Shown here: positions 9,903 through 17,598 of the stretch, piece after piece
Numbering within the stretch: position 1 is the first letter of the stretch
How the letters are laid out: each line of letters starts with the position of its first letter
NCBI RefSeq assembly: GCF_004917075.1
Contig: NZ_SSYB01000005.1
Coordinates: 186,001-250,000, forward strand
DNA length: 64,000 nucleotides
From: Geomonas edaphica
GTDB lineage: Bacteria; Desulfobacterota; Desulfuromonadia; Geobacterales; Geobacteraceae
Direction of reading: 5' to 3'
Notes under the pieces: generated by a model
Told to the model about the DNA's origin: nothing
Seen by the model: only the letters and a program-made list of their open reading frames with translations
Databases searched by the model: none
Made by a program: the position numbers and the translations under genes

Positions 9903-10691
9903 ATGCACTCTCGTTCCCTGCGTTACCTGGGCCTTTTCGCCGCGCTCTCCCTGATCAGTGCCTGCGCCTCGACCCCGGCGCCGGTGAAGACACCCGAGAC
10001 CTACTTCAAGGAAGGGGAGACCGCTTACGCGTCCCGCAACTACGAGGAGGCCATCAACCAGTTTAAGAAGGTGAAGGAGAGCTACAGCTCTCCCGAGCTT
10101 TCGGCAAAGGCCGAGCTGAAGATCGCCGACGCCCATTTCGATAACGGCGCCTTCATCGAGGCTGCCGCGGCCTACGAAGACTTCCGCAAGCTCCACCCCG
10201 GCAACGAGAAGGCGCCCTATGCGCTGTACCGGTTAGCCCTCAGCAACTACAACGAGATCACCGGGATCGACACCGATCAGACAGCCGTGAAGAACGCGGT
10301 GCACTACTTCCAGGAGTTCCTGGCGCAGTACCCCGCTTCCGAGTTCGTGCAGCAGGCGAAGGTGAAGCTGGCCGAGTGCCGGGGTAAGCAGCTTGCCTAC
10401 GAGAACTACGTAGGGAATTTCTACCTGAGGACGGAGAAGTACGCCGCTGCGATCAAGCGCCTCAACGAGGCGCTGCAGCGTTTCCCTGGGGAGCCTGGTC
10501 TTGCTGACACCCTCGTCAACCTCGAGCAGGCTTACCGTAAGTCGGGAGATACGGCGCGGGCGGAGGAAGTGCAGAAACGTCTTGCGGCTGAGTATCCCGC
10601 GCGGCTGCGCGAGGCGAAGGGGGAAGGGAAGTCGAGTAAGGGTGACCGGGGCGAAGAGCTTCCCATGATCATCTTCAAGGACGCGAAGTAA
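9903..10691 (+). CDS. bamD: Outer-membrane assembly lipoprotein BamD-like
   Basis: The 262-residue protein has a lipoprotein signal peptide with lipobox ISAC and lipidation Cys21. Five TPR-like repeats follow (ETYFKEGETAYASRNYEEAINQFKKV and later units). BamD is the essential lipoprotein that recruits BamA and folds beta-barrel proteins into the outer membrane. Length and repeat pattern match, although generic TPR lipoproteins look similar. GGAGG lies upstream of the ATG. The charged C-terminus (KGEGKSSKGDRGEELP) is longer than usual. It converges on the GGDEF gene across a shared terminator. Confidence 0.82.
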   Translation: MHSRSLRYLGLFAALSLISACASTPAPVKTPETYFKEGETAYASRNYEEAINQFKKVKESYSSPELSAKAELKIADAHFDNGAFIEAAAAYEDFRKLHPGNEKAPYALYRLALSNYNEITGIDTDQTAVKNAVHYFQEFLAQYPASEFVQQAKVKLAECRGKQLAYENYVGNFYLRTEKYAAAIKRLNEALQRFPGEPGLADTLVNLEQAYRKSGDTARAEEVQKRLAAEYPARLREAKGEGKSSKGDRGEELPMIIFKDAK

Positions 10692-10703
10692 GAAGGGAGA
10701 TGA

Positions 10704-10735
10704 GGCGCGCCTTCCATGTGGAAGGTGCGCCCTGT
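10704..10735. terminator. Bidirectional hairpin between bamD and the GGDEF gene
   Basis: GGCGCGCCTTCC (10704-10715) pairs with GGAAGGTGCGCC (10720-10731), 12 bp with one wobble and a 4-base loop, between convergent genes. The adjoining T tract is short. Confidence 0.65.
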
Positions 10736-10749
10736 TTCTGGGCGCCGGC

Positions 10750-12039
10750 TCAGGCCACCAACTGGTGCTGCTTGTTGCCGGCACCGCCGTTTTTACGCCC
10801 TTTTTTCTGGCGGTACATCCTCTGGTCGGCGAGGCGCCAGGACGTCATGAGTTCATCGCCGTTTTGTGCGGTGGCAGCCCCAATGGAGAGACTGAGCTGA
10901 TGCGGGGCGTGCCCTTCGTTGCTCTGGACCAGCTGCTGCTGTAGCCGCTCCATCGCCTCGCGCAGGGCCGTCTCATCGGTGTTCGGGAGCAGGGCCGCGA
11001 ACTCGTCGCCCCCAACACGCGCCACCACATCCTCGCGTCTGAAGGCGTTTTTCAGCACCTCGGCGGCGTGTTTCAGAAGTTCATCTCCGGCTGCGTGCCC
11101 CTGCTGGTCGTTGATCTCCTTGAGGCGGTCGACGTCGGCCATGACGATGCTCACCGGGAACTTCCTCCCTTTTTTCAGCCGCTCCAGTTCTTCATCGAAG
11201 TAGGCGCGGTTGTAGATACCGGTCAGGATGTCGTGACTGCTCAGGTAACGCAGCTTCAGCTCGGCCTGTTTTCTTTCCGAGATGTCTAGGAGCGCCCCGA
11301 CCACACCACCGGAGCTGGTTCCTGGCTTTTTGAAGCTTGCACTATAGAAGATGACGTCCCGGTGCTCGCCGTCGGCGCAGGTGATGGTCCCTTCGAAGCT
11401 GCGCGGGCCGCTCCCTGCTTCGGCGGCCTCCTCGCCCCTGTTATATAGGGCGGCCAGGTCCGGCGGGAGGATGTCGTAGATGCTCTTGTTGACGTTTTCA
11501 CCCCGCTTGATGCCGATCTGCTCCTCGAAGGCTTTGTTGCAGCCTAGGTATAGACCGTTGGGGTCGTTGTAGAAGATCGGGGTGGGGAGGGTGTCGATGA
11601 GGACCTGGATGAAGTCCAGCTTCTCCTTCAGTTCCTCCTCGTGACGCCGGCTCTGCTGGCGTAGCGCCGCTTCCGCGATCGAGCGCTGCACCGCCGGGAC
11701 CAGGCGGGTCAGGTTCCCCTTGAGCACGAAGTCGTCAGCGCCGGCGCGGATGGCGGCAGCGGCGGCCTCCTCCCCGACTTTCCCGGAGATCATCAGGAAG
11801 GGGATGTCGGAGCCCTTTTGCTTGAGGATCTGCAGCGCCTGCAGCCCGGAAAAGCCGGGCATGACGTAGTCGCAAACGACCACGTCCCAGGAGGCGCTCT
11901 CCAGGGCATCGACGAGTCCTTGCGCGTCGTCCACGCGCCGGGCGTGCACGTCGAAGCCTCCCTGCTCGAGCTGTATCACGATGAGCTGGGCGTCGTCCGG
12001 TGCGTCTTCTACGATCAGGACCCTGAGCAGTCTCTTCAT
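10750..12039 (-). CDS. REC-PAS-GGDEF response regulator (diguanylate cyclase)
   Basis: A 429-residue protein with a receiver domain (1-120; phosphoacceptor D57), a PAS/PAC domain (about 140-258) and a GGDEF domain (about 265-425). The catalytic signature GGDEF is at 343-347 and an intact allosteric inhibition site RxxD (R334-D337) lies five residues before it. The GHAAGD segment keeps Asp (D319) at the position that is Ser in the hybrid Geobacter enzymes making cyclic GMP-AMP, so a c-di-GMP product is more likely. No kinase gene is adjacent. A possible promoter on this strand is TTGCCT (12116-12111), 16 bp, TACACT (12094-12089). Confidence 0.93.
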   Translation of the reverse strand: MKRLLRVLIVEDAPDDAQLIVIQLEQGGFDVHARRVDDAQGLVDALESASWDVVVCDYVMPGFSGLQALQILKQKGSDIPFLMISGKVGEEAAAAAIRAGADDFVLKGNLTRLVPAVQRSIAEAALRQQSRRHEEELKEKLDFIQVLIDTLPTPIFYNDPNGLYLGCNKAFEEQIGIKRGENVNKSIYDILPPDLAALYNRGEEAAEAGSGPRSFEGTITCADGEHRDVIFYSASFKKPGTSSGGVVGALLDISERKQAELKLRYLSSHDILTGIYNRAYFDEELERLKKGRKFPVSIVMADVDRLKEINDQQGHAAGDELLKHAAEVLKNAFRREDVVARVGGDEFAALLPNTDETALREAMERLQQQLVQSNEGHAPHQLSLSIGAATAQNGDELMTSWRLADQRMYRQKKGRKNGGAGNKQHQLVA

Positions 12040-12326
12040 AACCGTTTTCTCCGATAAATCAGGGGATTGGGTCGCCGGGCACCCTGGAAGTGTAAACTAT
12101 GGCGACGCAAAGGCAAGTCCCGTGCCGGATGGTGAGAGTGTCCCCATGTGAACGGGAAGGGGACCGGACACGCGCCCCGCGCGATGCTCATGAAGATCCC
12201 ATCGGCAGGAACGGTCGCGACTAAAGAAATTAATTTTTTATCATTATTTTAGTGTGGCGCAACCTCTCACGGTAATTAATTTTAGGCGGCGTCATCGTTG
12301 CCGCAGGCGCGTGTCCGGATAGTCCC

Positions 12327-12384
12327 AATGAGAAGATCCGCCGACGCGGTCGTCATGCAGGTCGAGGCCGCGCCGTCTCTCATT
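12327..12384 (+). promoter_or_regulatory. Structured leader upstream of the RlmL-like gene
   Basis: The 380-bp gap 12040-12419 between divergent genes contains an AT-rich tract (12226-12290), which may hold promoters, and this hairpin. AATGAGA (12327-12333) pairs with TCTCATT (12378-12384), and an inner GC stem has one mismatch. No known riboswitch class is recognised, and no other gene is seen in the gap. Confidence 0.35.
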
Positions 12385-12419
12385 ATGGCGGCCGGCGACC
12401 GTTTTTAAAGGAGCAGGTG

Positions 12420-13571
12420 ATGAAGCACTTTTTTTTCGCTACTACGGCGAAGGGGGTTGAGGAAGCCCTCGGAGGCGAGCTCGTCCGCCTTGGGCTCCCT
12501 GATGTGCGTGTCGAGAGTGGCGGCGTAAGTTTTGGCGGCGGCATGGAGGGGGCCTACCGGGCGAATCTCTGGCTGCGTACCGCAAGCCGGGTCCTCATGA
12601 CCCTGGCGGAATTCCCCTGCCAGACACCCGAGGAACTATACCGCGGGGTGCGCTCCCTCCCCTGGGAGCGTTTCCTCACCCCGGCGCAGACCCTCGCTGT
12701 CGACTGCAACCTCAGGGATTCGGCGATGACCCATTCCGGGTTCGTGGCGCTGAAGACCAAAGACGCCATTGTCGACGCGCAGCGCGATAGCTTCGGCAGC
12801 CGCCCGAGCGTCGACACCAAGGATCCGGACCTGCGCGTCAACGTCCGGCTTTTCAAGGATCGCTGCACGGTGAGCCTCGACCTTTCCGGTGAACCGCTGG
12901 ATCGTCGCGGCTACCGGCTGGATCGGCACGAGGCGCCCCTGAAGGAGAACCTCGCCGCCGCCCTCGTAGAACTCTCAGGTTGGGATGGCAGCACCCCGTT
13001 CGTCGACCCGATGTGCGGGACCGGCACCATCGCCATCGAGGCGGCCATGAAGGCGCTCCGCATTGCCCCGGGGCTGAACCGTCGCTTCGGTTTCGAGCGC
13101 TGGCAGGGGTTCGACCGGGCGGCCTGGCGCGCCATGGTGTCCGAGGCGAAAAGCGGCATCCTCGACAGGCTTCCAGCGCCGATCCAGGCGAGTGACCTCT
13201 CCCATTCGGCCGTCAACATGGCGATCCAGAACGCGCGTCGCGCCGGGGTGCTCGAGCATCTCACCCTGGGACAGCTCCCCATGGCGGAGCTCTCGCCCCC
13301 ACCCGGCCCCGGCGTGCTCATCATGAACCCGCCTTACGGCAAGAGGCTCGGCGAGCAGGAGGCGCTGCGTCCTCTGTACCGGGAGATTGGCGACACGTTG
13401 AAGAAACGCTGCCAGGGGTACACCGCCTACCTCTTCACCGGTAACCTCGACCTCGCAAAGGGGGTCGGACTCAAGGCGTCGCGACGGATGGTACTGTACA
13501 ACGGGCCGATCGAGTGCCGACTCCTAAAGTACGAGATGTATGAGGGGAGTGCCCCACTGTCATTAAAATAG
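12420..13571 (+). CDS. THUMP-domain class I SAM-dependent RNA methyltransferase, RlmL-like
   Basis: The 383-residue protein has an N-terminal THUMP RNA-binding domain (about 45-155). A Rossmann-fold methyltransferase follows with SAM motif DPMCGTGT (from D196) and the catalytic N-P-P-Y motif NPPYGKRLGE (from N303), typical of N2-guanine methylation. It corresponds to the N-terminal half of E. coli RlmKL, which modifies 23S rRNA G2445. Here it is a stand-alone enzyme, as in many non-enteric bacteria. The ATG at 12420 follows AAAGGAG; a GTG one codon upstream is less likely. Confidence 0.88.
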   Translation: MKHFFFATTAKGVEEALGGELVRLGLPDVRVESGGVSFGGGMEGAYRANLWLRTASRVLMTLAEFPCQTPEELYRGVRSLPWERFLTPAQTLAVDCNLRDSAMTHSGFVALKTKDAIVDAQRDSFGSRPSVDTKDPDLRVNVRLFKDRCTVSLDLSGEPLDRRGYRLDRHEAPLKENLAAALVELSGWDGSTPFVDPMCGTGTIAIEAAMKALRIAPGLNRRFGFERWQGFDRAAWRAMVSEAKSGILDRLPAPIQASDLSHSAVNMAIQNARRAGVLEHLTLGQLPMAELSPPPGPGVLIMNPPYGKRLGEQEALRPLYREIGDTLKKRCQGYTAYLFTGNLDLAKGVGLKASRRMVLYNGPIECRLLKYEMYEGSAPLSLK

Positions 13572-13575
13572 AAGC

Positions 13576-13604
13576 TTGACACGTTAATCCTTTTAATATA
13601 TGTT
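13576..13604 (+). promoter_or_regulatory. tRNA promoter
   Basis: TTGACA (13576-13581), 17 bp, TATGTT (13599-13604), 15 bp before the mature tRNA 5' end. Confidence 0.7.
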
Positions 13605-13619
13605 TTAATTTCGCTTTTC

Positions 13620-13696
13620 GGGCCTATAGCTCAGTTGGTTAGAGCTACCGGCTCATAACCGGTCGGTCCCAGGTTCGAGTCCTGGTGGGCCCACCA
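13620..13696 (+). tRNA. tRNA with CAU anticodon, probably elongator tRNA-Met
   Basis: A 77-nt cloverleaf. The acceptor stem GGGCCTA pairs with TGGGCCC, the D arm contains AGCTCAGTTGGTTAGAGCT, the anticodon arm is ACCGG-CTCATAA-CCGGT with CAT at 13654-13656, the T arm contains GGTTCGAGTCC, and CCA is encoded. It lacks the C1-A72 mismatch of initiator tRNA, so it is elongator Met, or possibly the Ile-AUA tRNA needing lysidine. Resemblance favours Met. Confidence 0.93.
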
Positions 13697-13771
13697 CCTT
13701 ACAAATTAGGATGATGTGGGGATGCCCTTAAAGCACCTGGTCAGACGGAAAAATACACTTCTAGTGGGGAG

Positions 13772-13808
13772 AAAGAGTGCACACCAAGCGGTTGCACTCT
13801 TTTTCTTT
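13772..13808 (+). terminator. Terminator of the tRNA unit
   Basis: AAAGAGTGCA (13772-13781) pairs perfectly with TGCACTCTTT (13793-13802), followed by TTCTTTT. The T tract ends only nine bases before the probable start of the next gene. Confidence 0.85.
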
Positions 13809-13816
13809 TGAGCGCG

Positions 13817-14935
13817 ATGATAACTCCCAAAGTTTCAGATCTAGTTGGAATTACAGGTAAAATTGCCCCGGCGCACTTTGCGGAATCCTGGGACAACGTA
13901 GGCCTGCAACTGGGGGACCCGGTCTCCCAGGTTTCCCGGATCATGGTGGCGCTGGATCCCGGTCGTCCCGCCATCGAAGCAGCCATCGAAGCCCGCTGCC
14001 CGCTCCTCATCACGCATCACCCCTTCATCTTCTCCCCTCTGAAAAAGATCACGGCGGCCGACGAAACCGGTCGTCTCACCATGCTGGCCCTCAAGAACGA
14101 CCTCTCCATCATCTCCCTGCACACGAACCTCGATATCGCCCAAGGGGGCGTCAACGATCTCCTCGCCGCCCGTCTTGGCATCGAGGGGGCGCAGCCGCTC
14201 AAGATCACCGGAGTCGAGGAGCACGCGAAGATGGTGCTGTTCGTGCCGAAAGGGTTCGAGGATAAGCTGCTGCAGGCGCTTGCCCAGTTCATGCCCCTTA
14301 TCGGAAACTACCGCGACTGCTCGTACCAGAGCGAGGGGACTGGGCGCTTCACCCCGCTTGACGGGGCGACCCCCTACGTAGGGGAGGTGGGGGCGGGACA
14401 CGCCGAGCCGGAGAGCCGTCTCGAGTTCCTGATCATGAAGGATAAAGTAAGCGCCGCCGTGGCCGCGCTGAAGCAGGCGCACCCCTACGAGGAGCCGGCC
14501 TGCGACCTGTATCCGGTGCTGAACCAGGGAGCGCCACGGGGACTTGGGCGCATTGGGACCCTTCCCGAACCGGTTGAGGCGGGAGCGTTCGCGGGCTTCG
14601 TGCGGGAGCGTCTAGGCGCCGCCGGCGTACGCCTGGTGGGGGGAGCCGGACGGCAGGTGAAGAAGGTCGCTGTCTGCGGCGGGTCCGGCGTTTCGCTTTT
14701 GCACGAGGCGGCGCGCAAGGGGGCCGACATCCTGGTAACCGGCGACGTCAAGTACCACGAGGCGCGCGAGGCCGAGGCGCTCGGCGTGGCGCTGCTCGAC
14801 GCGGGGCACTTCGCCACCGAGCGGATCATGGTCGAGGGGCTTGCTGCGCAGTTGAGGGGGGCGCTTGCCGCGCGTCGCCTGGAGGCAGAGGTAATCGAGT
14901 ACCAAGGAGAGCGGGAGCCTTTCGCGTTTTACTGA
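13817..14935 (+). CDS. NIF3/YbgI-family dinuclear metal-centre protein
   Basis: A 372-residue NIF3-like protein of the long type, with a CutA/PII-like insert (about 135-230) between the halves of the metal-binding domain. Likely metal ligands are the His pair in LLITHHPF, the His in SLHTNLD, and the His and Glu in DAGHFATERI. The family is often annotated as a GTP cyclohydrolase I type 2, but its biological reaction is unsettled. The ATG at 13817 has no clear ribosome-binding site, and a TTG three codons upstream falls in the tRNA terminator tract, so the start is uncertain. It probably forms an operon with the zinc-ribbon gene, an arrangement common in this group. Confidence 0.88.
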   Translation: MITPKVSDLVGITGKIAPAHFAESWDNVGLQLGDPVSQVSRIMVALDPGRPAIEAAIEARCPLLITHHPFIFSPLKKITAADETGRLTMLALKNDLSIISLHTNLDIAQGGVNDLLAARLGIEGAQPLKITGVEEHAKMVLFVPKGFEDKLLQALAQFMPLIGNYRDCSYQSEGTGRFTPLDGATPYVGEVGAGHAEPESRLEFLIMKDKVSAAVAALKQAHPYEEPACDLYPVLNQGAPRGLGRIGTLPEPVEAGAFAGFVRERLGAAGVRLVGGAGRQVKKVAVCGGSGVSLLHEAARKGADILVTGDVKYHEAREAEALGVALLDAGHFATERIMVEGLAAQLRGALAARRLEAEVIEYQGEREPFAFY

Positions 14936-14981
14936 AGGCGTCGCTCTTTAGCACATAAAAAGGTAGTTGGGGAGGCGGAAT

Positions 14982-15698
14982 TTGCGTAACAAACTGAAGG
15001 CGTTATACGAACTGCAGGAGATCGACCTGAGGATCGACGGGCTGGACGGGGAGAAGGCCCAGCTTTTGAGCGAGGCGCAGGCCCTTGAGGCGAAGCTTGC
15101 CGAGGCACGCGAGAAGATCGCCGCCAAGCGCGAGGAGGTACAGGCGCTTGAGGAGGAGAAGGGGGCGCTCGACGCCAACCTTGCTTCCGAGAACGAGAAC
15201 ATCACCCGCTCCGAGGCGCATCTCAAGGAGATCAAGACGCAGAAGGAGTACCAGGCGGTTTCCAAGGAGATCTCCACCGCTAAGAAGCAGATCACCGAGC
15301 TCGAAGAGCAGATCCTTCAAAAGATCAGCGCCATCGACGAGGCAAACGGTGAGATAACCAAGCGCGAGGCCGAACTGGCCGAGTTGGAGGGGAACGTCGC
15401 CACCCAGCAGGCTGAGCTGCAGCAGAAGGTTGAGGCGCTCGAGGGAGGCATCTCCAAGGACGTCGTCGTTCGCGAGGAGACCGTGAAGGTACTTCCGGCG
15501 AACGTGATGAAGCGTTACAGCAAGCTGCGCGACCAGCGTAGGGGTGTGGCCGTGGTTGAGGCTAAGGAAGGTAACTGCATGGGGTGCAACATGCATCTTC
15601 CGCCGCAGCTCTACAACACCTTGTTCCGTGCTGACGACGTCATCACTTGCCCGCACTGCCAGCGCATCCTCATCATGAAGCAGGAAGTGCAGGACTAG
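14982..15698 (+). CDS. Coiled-coil protein with C4 zinc ribbon
   Basis: A 238-residue protein. Residues about 5-170 form a long antiparallel coiled coil rich in Glu/Lys/Ala heptads. A C-terminal zinc ribbon has CMGC and CPHC pairs. It resembles the family (DUF164-like) usually found beside NIF3-like genes, where a nucleic-acid or RNA-metabolism role has been suggested but not established. The start is taken as TTG at 14982 because GGGGAGG precedes it; an earlier TTG at 14967 would place the ribosome-binding site inside the gene. Confidence 0.85.
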   Translation: MRNKLKALYELQEIDLRIDGLDGEKAQLLSEAQALEAKLAEAREKIAAKREEVQALEEEKGALDANLASENENITRSEAHLKEIKTQKEYQAVSKEISTAKKQITELEEQILQKISAIDEANGEITKREAELAELEGNVATQQAELQQKVEALEGGISKDVVVREETVKVLPANVMKRYSKLRDQRRGVAVVEAKEGNCMGCNMHLPPQLYNTLFRADDVITCPHCQRILIMKQEVQD

Positions 15699-15703
15699 AA
15701 ACC

Positions 15704-15831
15704 CGTTCGGCGTTCAACGTTCAACGTTCGATGGGGATCTGTACCCGGTTCGTCGGGGGAGGCTCTGCGGCGTCACCCAAGTCAGGATCAGGGGGAGGGG
15801 CCGGCGAACGTTGAACGCAGAACGTTGAACG
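15704..15831. repeat. Inverted pair of CGTTCNN heptamer repeats upstream of rnpB
   Basis: Four abutting heptamers CGTTCGG, CGTTCAA, CGTTCAA, CGTTCGA (15704-15731) face four in reverse orientation, GCGAACG, TTGAACG, CAGAACG, TTGAACG (15804-15831), across a 72-bp centre. The element could fold as a long hairpin. It lies between the zinc-ribbon gene and rnpB. Confidence 0.85.
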
Positions 15832-15844
15832 GAATAAAGATTTT

Positions 15845-16269
15845 GGCCGGAGCAGACCAGATGGCCGCTGTCCACCGTAGCCTCGGCGAAGGTGGAGGGA
15901 GGAAAGTCCGGGCTCCACAGGGCATGGTGCTGGATAACGTCCAGCGGGGGCAACCCCAGGGATAGTGCCACAGAGAGAAGTCCGCCTTCCGGACCCGTAG
16001 CTAAAGGGGCTTGCCCCCCGAAGCCTCGGCGAAGGGGGGTAAGGGTGAAAGGGTGAGGTAAGAGCTCACCGGGTTCGGCGGCGACGTCGGATGCCAGGTA
16101 AACCCCACCAGGAGCAAGACCAAATAGGGAAGCGTTAAGGGCGGCCCGTCCGTGCTTCCGGGTTGGTTGCTTGAGGGCACCGGCAACGGTGCTCCTAGAT
16201 GAATGACCATCGCCCGCCGCCGGGTAACCGGTTGCGGGAACAGAACCCGGCTTACGGGCTGCTCCGGCC
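15845..16269 (+). ncRNA. rnpB: RNase P RNA, bacterial class A
   Basis: This RNA is the catalytic subunit of RNase P, which matures tRNA 5' ends. Stem P1 is GGCCGGAGCAG (15845-15855) with CTGCTCCGGCC (16259-16269). The conserved core GGAGGGAGGAAAGTCCGGGC starts at 15895, followed by CATAGGGC-like and GGGATAGTGCCACAGAGA segments. The AGCAAGACCAAATAGG and GATGAATGACCAT core pieces are also present. Two variable hairpins carry the same apex, G(T/A)AGCCTCGGCGAAG: 15871-15896 and 16014-16040. Length is about 425 nt. Its transcript probably ends at the terminator at 16430-16458 and is trimmed. Confidence 0.95.
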
Positions 16270-16284
16270 AAAAAACCTAAAAGA

Positions 16285-16409
16285 CGTTCTACGTTCCGCG
16301 TTCTACGTTCTACGTTCTACGTAAAACCAACGACACCGGGGCTTGCTCCTTTCGTTGATGCCATTTTTGCCGTACGTGGACCGAGGGTAAAAACGTAGAA
16401 CGTAGAACA
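16285..16409. repeat. Inverted pair of CGTTCTA heptamer repeats downstream of rnpB
   Basis: Five heptamers of the CGTTCTA type (16285-16319) face TAGAACG and TAGAACA (16396-16409) in reverse orientation. The centre contains a CAACGA/TCGTTG hairpin. The design matches the element on the other side of rnpB, but with CTA in place of CAA. Confidence 0.8.
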
Positions 16410-16429
16410 TCCGTTACTCAAGAAGCAGG

Positions 16430-16458
16430 GCCTTCCGCACCGTCGGACGGCTTTTTTT
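16430..16458 (+). terminator. Terminator downstream of rnpB
   Basis: GCCTTCCG (16430-16437) pairs with CGGACGGC (16444-16451), one mismatch, followed by seven T residues. Confidence 0.75.
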
Positions 16459-16481
16459 ATATCCGGGGGAAGAGGTTCAAG

Positions 16482-16976
16482 GTGAGTTGCTGGAACCATG
16501 AATGGCAGGAGAGGGTGGGTGGCGTGACGGCGGCCTTTGAGCGCCTCCCCGATGCGGAACGCAAGACCCTTGAGGGACTCGCCTGCGGTATGGTGGCGCA
16601 CAAGGAGGCGATGCAGAGAATCGTCGCCCAGGTCGACGCCGCCGGCTCCTGTGCCGGATGCGGCGGGGCCTGCTGCGTCAGCGGCAGATACCACTTCGGC
16701 GCCGCCGATCTCCTCGTCTACCTCGCCACGAAGCGACCCCTCTTCGCTCCGCGCTTCGAAAACGGCCTCTGCCCCTTCCTGGGCGAGGGGCAATGCCTGA
16801 TCCCGGCGGGATACCGTCCCTTCAACTGCATCACCTTCAACTGCGACCTGATCGAGGACCGACTGTCGCAGGAGGACGTTGCCCGCTTTTACGGCATGGA
16901 GCGGGAACTCAAAATAATCTACACGGAGATCCGTTCCCTGTTCCCGCCACGGAGCATGGACGGTCCCCTGCTTTAG
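16482..16976 (+). CDS. YkgJ-like Cys-rich putative zinc- or iron-cluster-binding protein
   Basis: A 164-residue protein with a Cys cluster CAGCGGACC (about 58-66) followed by CPFL, CLIP, and FNC repeats (FNCITFNCD). This pattern matches the YkgJ/UPF0153 family, thought to bind a metal or Fe-S cluster; its reaction is unknown. It starts with GTG at 16482, preceded by GAAGAGG; no in-frame ATG is near. It is followed after 18 bp by a small hypothetical gene, probably co-transcribed. Confidence 0.65.
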   Translation: MSCWNHEWQERVGGVTAAFERLPDAERKTLEGLACGMVAHKEAMQRIVAQVDAAGSCAGCGGACCVSGRYHFGAADLLVYLATKRPLFAPRFENGLCPFLGEGQCLIPAGYRPFNCITFNCDLIEDRLSQEDVARFYGMERELKIIYTEIRSLFPPRSMDGPLL

Positions 16977-16994
16977 GGAAGAGAAGGAGAAGAA

Positions 16995-17324
16995 ATGGCG
17001 ACAACCATCAACGACATCGTGCTCGCGCACATCGAGAACAAGCCGGCCTTTTACGCGCGCATCGAAGACATCGTCCAGGACGTCAAACCGGGGTGGTGGC
17101 AGGTGAAACTCCTGGTGCTCACCGTGCCGCTCCAGGTCTACACCTGGATCCTCGACGAAAGCCAGGTGAACGGCGCCCCCTTCACCATGTCCGGGACGCC
17201 GATCATGCTGGAAAAAATCGTCTCCCCGGAGCCTCCGGAAAAACCGCTCGACCCGGTGGAAAAGGGGGGCGGTGAGAAAAAGGGAAACGTGGTCTCGCTC
17301 TTCGACAGGAAAAAGAACCAGTAA
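16995..17324 (+). CDS. Small conserved-looking hypothetical protein
   Basis: A 109-residue acidic-to-neutral protein with no signal peptide or membrane segment. The first two thirds look folded (PGWWQVKLLVLTVPLQVYTWIL). The tail is Pro/Lys-rich with a Gly-Lys linker and ends NVVSLFDRKKNQ. A clear AAGGAG ribosome-binding site precedes the ATG. It shares a transcription unit with the YkgJ-like gene and ends at a strong terminator. No family is recognised. Confidence 0.7.
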   Translation: MATTINDIVLAHIENKPAFYARIEDIVQDVKPGWWQVKLLVLTVPLQVYTWILDESQVNGAPFTMSGTPIMLEKIVSPEPPEKPLDPVEKGGGEKKGNVVSLFDRKKNQ

Positions 17325-17337
17325 TGCCGCAGCATTT

Positions 17338-17374
17338 CGGGCGGGGCCGTAACGGCCCCGCCCGATGCGTTTTC
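17338..17374 (+). terminator. Strong terminator before the dcw cluster
   Basis: CGGGCGGGGCCG (17338-17349) pairs perfectly with CGGCCCCGCCCG (17353-17364) around TAA; the stem extends weakly outward and TTTT follows (17370-17373). Confidence 0.88.
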
Positions 17375-17513
17375 CCCTCCGTCTCTTCCTTACGCCCTTT
17401 AATGGAACCGGGTTCACGCCGGGTTCTTACCACTTCTTGCCACCACTTCTTACCCCGCCCGTTAAACCATCGGAAAACCTCCCATAAATTCCCTATTTGT
17501 CTCTAATTTTGCC

Positions 17514-17542
17514 TTGACATAGAGCATGGCCTCCCGTATAGT
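17514..17542 (+). promoter_or_regulatory. Main promoter of the dcw cluster
   Basis: Consensus TTGACA (17514-17519), 17 bp, TATAGT (17537-17542). The start site should be near 17549, immediately before the MraZ operator. Confidence 0.88.
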
Positions 17543-17554
17543 TCGTGCACGAAA

Positions 17555-17589
17555 GTGGTATGTAGTGGTATAAAGTGGCAACAAGTGCC
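17555..17589 (+). promoter_or_regulatory. MraZ operator: four GTGGN repeats at exact 10-bp pitch
   Basis: GTGGT (17555), GTGGT (17565), GTGGC (17575) and GTGCC (17585) recur every 10 bp between the promoter and the mraZ start. Tandem TGGG-like boxes with 5-bp spacers are the known MraZ site in the promoters of dcw clusters. Autoregulation of the cluster by MraZ is therefore expected. Confidence 0.85.
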
Positions 17590-17598
17590 GGGGACACC

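Noticed and set aside
12095-12125. A second GEMM riboswitch
   Set aside because: GACGCAAAGG is present but lacks the flanking AAACC hairpin, the GCC pairing and the closing GCC-GGG-GCC strand.
15714-16271. ORFs across rnpB
   Set aside because: The region is the structured RNase P RNA and its flanking repeats; peptides are repeat-derived.
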